A DNA stretch of 47,784 nt. Origin: an uncultured Clostridia bacterium. Lineage in GTDB: Bacteria; Bacillota; Clostridia; Oscillospirales; Acutalibacteraceae. Under the pieces are notes generated by a model that was not told where the DNA came from, did no database searches, and worked only from the letters and a program-made list of their open reading frames with translations. Each line of letters starts with the position of its first letter. Position 1 is the first letter of the stretch. The position numbers and the translations under genes were made by a program. The stretch is taken from the NCBI GenBank assembly GCA_946184295.1, contig CAMHEZ010000017.1, forward strand, positions 1-47,784. Reading direction: 5' to 3'. Of the stretch, positions 41,774-47,784 are shown in pieces.

Positions 41774-43762
41774 TTATTCCAATTCAAACGCGCCGGTGTA
41801 GAGTTTGTAATACTGCCCCTTCTGCGCGATGAGCTGGTCATGGGTGCCGCGCTCAATGATTCTTCCGTGGTCAAGCACCATGATGACGTCGGAATTTTTG
41901 ACGGTGGAAAGACGGTGGGCGATGACAAACACCGTCCGTCCCTCCATCAGCTTATCCATGCCCTTCTGCACAATCTGTTCGGTGCGGGTATCGATGGAAG
42001 AGGTAGCTTCATCGAGAATCATGACAGGCGGGTCGGCAACCGCAGCGCGTGCAATGGCAATCAGTTGTCGCTGTCCCTGCGAGAGATTGTCGCCGTTGTT
42101 TTCCAGCAGCGTGTTGTAACCCTGCGGCAGACGGGTGATGAAGTCGTCCGCGCCCGCGAGCTTCGCGGCGGTAATGCACTCGTCGTCGGTCGCGTCGAGC
42201 TTGCCGTAGCGGATATTGTCCATCACGGTGCCGGTGAAGAGATTCGTCTCCTGCAAGACCAATCCCAGCGAGGTGCGCAGGTCGGACTTGCGGATTTTAT
42301 TGATGTTGATGCCGTCGTACCGAATCTTGCCGTCCTCGATGTCGTAGAAGCGGTTGAGCAGATTGGTGATGGTAGTCTTGCCCGCGCCGGTCGCGCCCAC
42401 GAAGGCGATTTTTTCGCCGGGCTTGGCGGAAATCGTGATGTTGTGGAGGATGGTCTTGCCTTCTTCATAGGCGAAGTCCACGTCATAAAGCTGCACGTCG
42501 CCTTGCAGCGGAGTATAGGTGAGGGAGCCGTCGCCGTGGGGATGTTTCCACGCCCAGCGGCCGGTGTGCTTCTTGGTTTCGGTGATGTTGCCCTGCTTGT
42601 CGATTTTGGCGTTGACCAGCGTGACATAACCGTCGTCCACCTCGGGTTCTTCGTCAATCAGCGAGAAGATGCGCTCCGCGCCTGCCATAGCCATGGCAAC
42701 GGAGTTGATCTGCTGGGCGAGGGAATTGACGTTGCCGGTGAACTGCTTGGCCATGTTGAGGAAGGGCACCAGAATGTCGATGGTGACCACGCCGATGGAG
42801 CCTGCCGCGATGCAGGAAATACCGATGTTGGGCACCTTGGCGAGCAGCAGCACGCCGCCGATCACCGCGATGGTCACATAGAGGATATTGCCGATGTTCT
42901 GGATAACCGGCCCCAATACGTTGGCATAGGCGTGTGCGCGGAAGCTGTCCTCATAGAAACTGTCGTTCAGCTCATCGAACCCTTCGCGGCATTTGTCCTC
43001 ATGGTTAAAAACCTTGATAACCTTCTGCCCGTTCATCATTTCCTGCACATAGCCTTCCATTTTACCGAGCGACTGCTGCTGTCGAATGAAGTATTTTGCG
43101 GAGCCGCCGCCGGCTTTGCCGCTGACGAAGAAGATCAGCGCCACGCCGCACAGCACCACCAGCGTCAGCCACAGGCTGTAATAGAGCATGATGGCGAGCA
43201 CGGAGGTCAGCAGGATGGCCGTTTGCAGCAGCGTGGGAAGTGCCTGCGACACCATCTGGCGCAGCGCGTCGATGTCGTTGGTGTAGCGGCTCATGATGTC
43301 GCCGTGCTTGTTGCGGTCAAAGTACTTGATGGGCAGGTTCTGCATCTTGTCAAAGAGCGCAATGCGCATTTTGCTCAGGAAGCCCTGCGTGATGTATGCC
43401 ATGAGCTGGGAATAAGTGAAAATTGCCAGCCATGCCATGACATACAGTCCGATGAGGATACCCACTTTGGGCAGAATGACTTTGGAGGCCCCTTCCCAGT
43501 CGCCGGTGAGATACCAGTCCTGAATGTCGGCGATAATCTTCTGCTGGAAGACGGCGGGCAGCGCGTTGGTGATGGACGAGAGGATAATGCAGACCGCCGT
43601 GACGGGTACCAATACCGGATAGGAGTCCCGCAGCATTTTAATCACGCGGGCGAGCCCCTTCATGGAAATGGGAGGACGTTTCATCTTTTTCATTTCGGCA
43701 AACCCTTTTCCGTCAGGCAAATCCTGCTTCTGAGGGATATTTTCAGGCATTTTCTCAGGCAT
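41774..43762 (-). CDS. ABC exporter half-transporter, catalytically competent subunit
   Basis: A 662-residue membrane/ATPase fusion (six TM helices then an NBD) of the multidrug type. Walker A is GATGAGKTT, the signature is LSQGQRQ (Gln in place of the second Gly), and Walker B MILDEATSSID keeps the catalytic Glu. About 60 extra residues lie between the TM domain and NBD (near 340-400). It should form a heterodimer with the preceding gene; its variant signature faces the degenerate site of the partner, as in TM287/TM288. I choose ATG at 43762 because GGAGG is 8 bases upstream; a GTG at 43771 is too close. The genes overlap by 8 bases. Confidence 0.92.
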   Translation of the reverse strand: MPEKMPENIPQKQDLPDGKGFAEMKKMKRPPISMKGLARVIKMLRDSYPVLVPVTAVCIILSSITNALPAVFQQKIIADIQDWYLTGDWEGASKVILPKVGILIGLYVMAWLAIFTYSQLMAYITQGFLSKMRIALFDKMQNLPIKYFDRNKHGDIMSRYTNDIDALRQMVSQALPTLLQTAILLTSVLAIMLYYSLWLTLVVLCGVALIFFVSGKAGGGSAKYFIRQQQSLGKMEGYVQEMMNGQKVIKVFNHEDKCREGFDELNDSFYEDSFRAHAYANVLGPVIQNIGNILYVTIAVIGGVLLLAKVPNIGISCIAAGSIGVVTIDILVPFLNMAKQFTGNVNSLAQQINSVAMAMAGAERIFSLIDEEPEVDDGYVTLVNAKIDKQGNITETKKHTGRWAWKHPHGDGSLTYTPLQGDVQLYDVDFAYEEGKTILHNITISAKPGEKIAFVGATGAGKTTITNLLNRFYDIEDGKIRYDGININKIRKSDLRTSLGLVLQETNLFTGTVMDNIRYGKLDATDDECITAAKLAGADDFITRLPQGYNTLLENNGDNLSQGQRQLIAIARAAVADPPVMILDEATSSIDTRTEQIVQKGMDKLMEGRTVFVIAHRLSTVKNSDVIMVLDHGRIIERGTHDQLIAQKGQYYKLYTGAFELE

Positions 43763-45497
43763 CGTCGTCACCTCCGTTGGTCTGCTGCTCGTAGATTTCG
43801 CGGTAAATGTCGCTGGTCTGCATGAGCTGCTGATGATTGCCGACGGCGGCGATAGCGCCGTTGTCGAGAATAAGAATCAGATCGGCGTCCTGTACCGAGG
43901 CAATGCGCTGGGCGATAATGAGCTTGGTGGTTTCGGGGATAAATTCCTTGAAGCCCTTGCGGATGAGCGCGTCGGTCTTGGTGTCCACGGCGCTGGTGGA
44001 GTCGTCGAGAATGAGAATTTTCGGTTTTTTGAGCAAGGCGCGGGCAATGCAGAGACGCTGCTTCTGACCGCCGGACACGTTCGTGCCGCCCTGCTCGATG
44101 TAGGTGTCATAGCCGTCGGGGAAGGAATGAATGAATTCGTCCGCCTGCGCGAGTTTACAGGCTTCCACCAATTCCTCGTCGGTCGCGTTTTCATTGCCCC
44201 AGCGGAGATTCTCCTTGATGGTGCCGGAGAAAAGCTGGTTCTTTTGCAGCACCATCGCGACGCTGTCGCGCAGCGCCGTCAGATCGTAATTCCGTACATC
44301 GACGCCGCCGACCTTGATGCTGCCTTCGGTGGTGTCGTACAGACGGGGAATGAGCTGCACCAGCGTGGATTTGCTCGAACCCGTGCCGCCCAGAATGCCC
44401 ACCGTCATGCCGGAGTCAATGTGCAGATTGGCGTTGGCAAGGGTGAATTTGGCGGAGTCCCTGAAATACTTGAAGTTGACGTTTTCAAAGTCAATCGAGC
44501 CGTCCTTGATTTCGGTGACAGGAGCAGCGGGATTGGTCATGGTGGGTTCTTCATTCAGCACCTCGACGATACGCTTCATGGATTCCAGTGAAATGGTAAT
44601 CATCACATAGATCATGGAGAGCATCATCAGCGAGATCAGAATCTGCATACCGTAGGTGAGCATGGAGGACATCTGTCCCACGTCGATGGTGGTGCCGCGG
44701 TTGGTGATAATCAGCTTGGAGCCGACGATCAGCACGAATATCATGTTGAAGTACATGCAAAGCTGCATGAGCGGCATATTGAATGCCACAATGCGCTCCG
44801 CTTTGGTAAAATCGCGGCGGATATCCTCGGCGGCAGCGTTGAACTTCTGCTTTTCGTATTCCTCGCGGGAAAAGCCTTTGACCACGCGCATGGCGCGGAC
44901 ATTTTCCTCCACCGACTGATTGAGCTTGTCGTACTTGCGGAACACGCTGTGAAATGCCGGCATGGCGTTCTTGCCGATCAGAATCAGACCGAACGCCAGC
45001 ACCGGAATGACCACCACGAAGGTGGTTGCCAGCGCGCCGCCCATGATGTACGCCATGATGACCGAGAAGAGGAACATCAGCGGCGAACGTACCGCGATGC
45101 GGATGACCATCATGTAAGCCATCTGGACATTGCTCACATCGGTGGTCAGCCGCGTGACCAGCGACGAGGACGAAAACCTGTCGATATTCTCAAACGAGAA
45201 GCGCTGTACTTTGTCAAATAAGTCGTGACGCAGATTTCTGGCAAAGCCGGCGGAAGCCTTGGCGCTGGTGTATCCCGCCAGACCGCCGCAGGCGAGCGAA
45301 GCGACCGCCATCACAATCAGCAGCAATCCTGTCAGCAGCAGCGACTTCATCTGTAAGTCCGCCTTCATCTGATTAACCAGATTGGCTGTGATGAAGGGAA
45401 TCAGACATTCCAGTATGACCTCGCCTACCATGAGGAAAAAGGTGATGATAGACGGCTTTTTGTACTCCCTCACGCACGACAACAGTTTTTTTATCAT
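43755..45497 (-). CDS. ABC exporter half-transporter, degenerate-site subunit
   Basis: A 580-residue six-TM plus NBD protein. Walker A is GGTGSSKST, the signature is the canonical VSGGQKQ, but Walker B reads ILILDDSTSAVD, with Asp in place of the catalytic Glu. This matches the TM287-type subunit of heterodimeric exporters, where one of the two ATP sites does not hydrolyse. It is the first gene of the pair and probably exports drugs, lipids or peptides; the substrate cannot be read. AAAGGAGA precedes the ATG. Confidence 0.93.
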   Translation of the reverse strand: MIKKLLSCVREYKKPSIITFFLMVGEVILECLIPFITANLVNQMKADLQMKSLLLTGLLLIVMAVASLACGGLAGYTSAKASAGFARNLRHDLFDKVQRFSFENIDRFSSSSLVTRLTTDVSNVQMAYMMVIRIAVRSPLMFLFSVIMAYIMGGALATTFVVVIPVLAFGLILIGKNAMPAFHSVFRKYDKLNQSVEENVRAMRVVKGFSREEYEKQKFNAAAEDIRRDFTKAERIVAFNMPLMQLCMYFNMIFVLIVGSKLIITNRGTTIDVGQMSSMLTYGMQILISLMMLSMIYVMITISLESMKRIVEVLNEEPTMTNPAAPVTEIKDGSIDFENVNFKYFRDSAKFTLANANLHIDSGMTVGILGGTGSSKSTLVQLIPRLYDTTEGSIKVGGVDVRNYDLTALRDSVAMVLQKNQLFSGTIKENLRWGNENATDEELVEACKLAQADEFIHSFPDGYDTYIEQGGTNVSGGQKQRLCIARALLKKPKILILDDSTSAVDTKTDALIRKGFKEFIPETTKLIIAQRIASVQDADLILILDNGAIAAVGNHQQLMQTSDIYREIYEQQTNGGDDDA

Positions 45498-45551
45498 CGT
45501 ATGTCTCCTTTTGTTGTGCGATTAGTGAATGTTGCGTAACGGCGTCGGAAA

Positions 45552-46073
45552 CTATCTCTTTTCCGGTTCGGGATAAGCCACGCCGAAGGTGTCCACCGTG
45601 ACCTTCTTCATGGCCTGCGGCGCGAGGGGACGGTCACTGCGGTCGGTCTGGGTTTCGGCGATGGCGTTGACCACGTCCATGCCCTCAATGACCTTGCCGA
45701 AAGCGGCGTACTGACCGTCGAGGAAGGGGGCATTCTTGTGCATGATGAAGAACTGAGAACCTGCCGAATTGGGGAGGTTGGTTCTCGCCATGGAGAGAAC
45801 GCCGGGTTCGTGAGCCAGCGGGTTGAGGAAGCCGTTGCGGGTAAATTCGCCCTTGATGGTGTAGCCGGGACCGCCCATGCCGGTGCCGTCCGGACAGCCG
45901 CCCTGAATCATGAAGCCGCTGATGACGCGGTGGAAAATCAGTCCGTCATAGTAGCCCTTGCTGACGAGGCTGATGAAGTTATTGACGGTGTTGGGAGCGA
46001 TGTCGGGGTAAAGCTCCGCCTTGATAACGCCGCCGTTTTCCATTTGAATGGTGACAATAGGATTTTGTGCCAT
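45552..46073 (-). CDS. Cyclophilin-type peptidyl-prolyl cis-trans isomerase
   Basis: A 173-residue cytoplasmic cyclophilin that speeds proline isomerisation during folding. The blocks FHRVISGFMIQGGCPDGTG and PGVLSMARTNLPNSAGSQFFI contain the catalytic Arg, Phe and Gln; QYAAFGKVIEGMDVV follows. There is no signal peptide. It lies just upstream of the ABC exporter pair on the same strand with a gap of about 54 bases, so read-through is possible. Confidence 0.94.
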   Translation of the reverse strand: MAQNPIVTIQMENGGVIKAELYPDIAPNTVNNFISLVSKGYYDGLIFHRVISGFMIQGGCPDGTGMGGPGYTIKGEFTRNGFLNPLAHEPGVLSMARTNLPNSAGSQFFIMHKNAPFLDGQYAAFGKVIEGMDVVNAIAETQTDRSDRPLAPQAMKKVTVDTFGVAYPEPEKR

Positions 46074-46107
46074 TGGATTGTTACCTGCCTTTGCAAAAAT
46101 TTTGTCG

Positions 46108-46159
46108 GACGGCAGTCATAGTCGTGACTGCCGTCATTTTGTCAGACACAGTTATTCTA
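46108..46159 (-). promoter_or_regulatory. Candidate extended -10 promoter and leader hairpin of the cyclophilin gene
   Basis: TGATAGAAT (minus strand, -10 at 46154-46159) is an extended -10 without a good -35. Downstream in the leader, GACGGCAGTCA and TGACTGCCGTC (46108-46118, 46125-46135) form a perfect 11-bp hairpin with a 6-base loop, of unknown role. Confidence 0.4.
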
Positions 46160-46224
46160 TCATATAAATATGTACTATATATGAATTTTTCGCCGCCGAT
46201 GGCAAAAACAGCCGGAAATAGCCG

Positions 46225-46264
46225 GAAAAATCCCTGCCGTCTCCGGTAGGAAAACGGCAGGGAC
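46225..46264 (-). terminator. Terminator of the lysozyme gene
   Basis: TCCCTGCCGT (46231-46240) pairs with ACGGCAGGGA (46254-46263); the stem is followed by TTTTT on the minus strand. Confidence 0.8.
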
Positions 46265-46287
46265 TGTTTTATAGCAATGGAATTGTA

Positions 46288-47784
46288 TTATGCCCACGTA
46301 ATGCCGGAGGGCAGCGTGAACTTCTTCTCGCGGTCGAGGGCATAGTCGCCCTTGAGGAACAGCTCCGCCTCGTTGCGTCTGCGGTACCACAAGCCCTTGT
46401 AGTTCTTGCCGGAGGACTTGATATAACGGCAGAAGCCTTCGATAATCTGCTCGGCTTTGGCGTCGTCACCGCTGCGGTGGGAGATAATGGCGGATTTAAG
46501 ATAGAACTTGGTGGAATCGTTGTCCCACAGTGCGGGGCCGATGTTGTAGCAGAAGGAAACCAGCGCGTCGAACTGCACTTGATTGAGCTTGACGCCGTTG
46601 CGCACAGCCCAGTCGGTGACAGCCTTGACATAAGGACCGTCGTTGAGGTCGGCGTTGAGCAGTGCCGTGGCGCCCTCCGCCGTCAGATACGGCCTTTCAT
46701 CTGTCAACACGTAGCTTTCACCGATCATGGCCTTGATATCCTCGTTGAATTCGGAAATGGCACGTTCCTCCGACCAACTCTTGCTGGCGGTGGTGGTCTT
46801 GGCGTGACCATAGCCGATGGTCCAGTAGCCCGAGACATCCTGATAGGGATAGAAGGCCACTTCACCGGTGGGCAGCACCGTACCGCCGCCTTCCCAGTCG
46901 GCGATGAACTTGGTGCCTTCGGCGCTGATCTTCATGGTCTGAATATCGGTGTAAGGCTCCTTCAGCACGACCACGCAAGTGTTGGCAATAGCCAGACCGC
47001 TCTTGGCCGTAATGGTATAGAGACCTTCCTTTTTAGCATTGACAACGCCTTTGTTGTCAACGGGACAGTTGACGGCGTTGGAAGAGGAATAGGAAATCGA
47101 CGCGCCTCCCACATTCAGTGCAAGGCTGACAGATGAGCCCTTTTCCACATAGTAGTAATCCGTGGTGTATTTGAGGATCATACTTTCGTATGTGGTCTTG
47201 ACGTCCTTGATATAGCTGGCCTTGACATAGCCGTAGCCCGAACCGTACTCGATCTTGTGCCATGTCTTGCCCTTTTCCGCGATCACGACAGTGGTGCCGT
47301 TTTTCAGCGTGCCGAGCTTGGCGCCGGAGGTGCTGGCCTTGCTGCGGACGTTGAGGTTCCCCGTGACCTTGACCGTGCCGATGACGACTTTGCGGCCGAC
47401 GGTTTTCGCTGTGGTAGTCGTGGTGGGTTCCTGTGTGGTGGAGCTGTCGGCAGTAGTGGAAGAAGTAGTCGTTTCCGTGGAGGAAACGGTGGACTCGGTT
47501 GCCGACGCGGTGGTTTCGGTGGTTGTCGTCACCTCTGTGGTGGTAGAGCCTGTCGCAGAGGGCGCCGCGTTGACATAGGTACCCATCACCCAGCCAAACG
47601 AGTTGTCCGACAGGACAACCTGATACCAATCGTCCTTTTTGTCAATGTATTCCAGACGCTGCCCCTTGCTGACCTCAGAGACCTTGTCATAGGAGGAGCC
47701 GGCGCCCGCGCGGACACTCAGCGAGTCCGCCGTGACTTCCAGAACGCCGCTTTCCGAGCCGCCGGCGGATACCATGGAGGCCGA
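46288..47784 (-). CDS. Secreted SH3/Ig-like/GH24 lysozyme (5' end beyond window)
   Basis: At least 498 residues of a cell-wall hydrolase. From the N-terminus: an SH3b domain (VTADSLSVRAGAGSSYDKV), a Ser/Thr-rich linker of about 50 residues, a second SH3b (GNLNVRSKASTSGAKLGTL), a BIG2-like Ig domain, and a phage-type GH24 lysozyme domain. The last has the E-8-D-5-T triad of T4 lysozyme: Glu in DWEGG, Asp in PYQDVSG and Thr in WTIGYGHA. It should cut peptidoglycan outside the cell; SH3b domains bind the wall. The frame runs unbroken to the edge (TCG GCC TCC), and an Ala-Ser stretch there fits a signal-peptide end, so the start lies outside. No phage holin or structural genes are near. Confidence 0.9.
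   Translation of the reverse strand, partial: SASMVSAGGSESGVLEVTADSLSVRAGAGSSYDKVSEVSKGQRLEYIDKKDDWYQVVLSDNSFGWVMGTYVNAAPSATGSTTTEVTTTTETTASATESTVSSTETTTSSTTADSSTTQEPTTTTTAKTVGRKVVIGTVKVTGNLNVRSKASTSGAKLGTLKNGTTVVIAEKGKTWHKIEYGSGYGYVKASYIKDVKTTYESMILKYTTDYYYVEKGSSVSLALNVGGASISYSSSNAVNCPVDNKGVVNAKKEGLYTITAKSGLAIANTCVVVLKEPYTDIQTMKISAEGTKFIADWEGGGTVLPTGEVAFYPYQDVSGYWTIGYGHAKTTTASKSWSEERAISEFNEDIKAMIGESYVLTDERPYLTAEGATALLNADLNDGPYVKAVTDWAVRNGVKLNQVQFDALVSFCYNIGPALWDNDSTKFYLKSAIISHRSGDDAKAEQIIEGFCRYIKSSGKNYKGLWYRRRNEAELFLKGDYALDREKKFTLPSGITWA

Noticed and set aside
41657..43825. A 722-codon plus-strand frame opposite the ABC exporter
   Set aside because: It mirrors the exporter gene in antisense, begins in a palindromic repeat, and has no recognisable domain.
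1..47784. CRISPR arrays, tRNA or rRNA genes, insertion sequences
   Set aside because: I saw no regularly spaced direct repeats, cloverleaf-like sequence, rRNA segment or transposase motifs.

Overview
The window is dense, coding on both strands, and looks like an ordinary chromosomal segment of a Gram-positive anaerobe of the class Clostridia, most likely an Oscillospiraceae/Ruminococcaceae-like gut bacterium. This rests on the moderately high GC content, strong AGGAGG ribosome sites, frequent GTG/TTG starts, YqzL next to RecO, MutS2, MltG with a long cytoplasmic tail, an ECF sigma/DUF4179 pair, a class I lysyl-tRNA synthetase, and lipoprotein solute-binding and amylase proteins. The species assignment is inference. 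I saw no rRNA, tRNA, CRISPR, transposase or prophage block.

Layout. 1-4565: DUF6273 protein, ispF, a DUF3343 + class V aminotransferase pair, and a flavin reductase-like protein with an apparent C-terminal PCP_red domain. 4566-8138 (minus): amino-acid ABC importer operon (permease, ATPase, lipoprotein) ending in a MATE exporter. 8337-11013: galK-galT. 11152-17307: four-gene dynamin-like cluster. 17462-19445: ECF sigma factor and DUF4179 anti-sigma candidate. 19629-27415: class I LysRS with a fused tRNA-binding domain, thymidylate kinase, DUF2156 and GNAT proteins, DJ-1, 5-formyl-THF cyclo-ligase, MltG. 27523-28737: self-cleaving LexA-like repressor divergent from a small two-TM protein, with TCGCGA palindromes between them. 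28807-31630: GH13 lipoprotein and an SDR. 31706-32890: glutathione peroxidase-TSCPD-OhrR peroxide operon with a 24-bp palindrome at its promoter. 33156-37628: era, yqzL, recO, mutS2. 37865-47784: Wzx-like flippase, two uncharacterised membrane proteins, a heterodimeric ABC exporter, a cyclophilin, and a secreted SH3/GH24 lysozyme cut by the right edge.

The best candidate for an undescribed system is 11152-17307. It has its own promoter (11048-11076) and a strong terminator (17322-17371). It encodes a protein with the predicted layout of a dynamin GTPase domain but without the P-loop, a large dynamin-like GTPase with a hydrophobic paddle-like segment, a small two-TM protein, and a second dynamin-like GTPase. 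I propose a membrane-remodelling complex of two active GTPases, one pseudo-GTPase and a membrane anchor. A palindromic repeat lies inside the operon between the third and fourth genes, and related copies follow mutS2 and the ABC exporter.

A second candidate is the LexA-like repressor circuit at 27523-28737, where palindromes lie in or beside two divergent promoters and the only visible target is a small membrane protein of unknown function.
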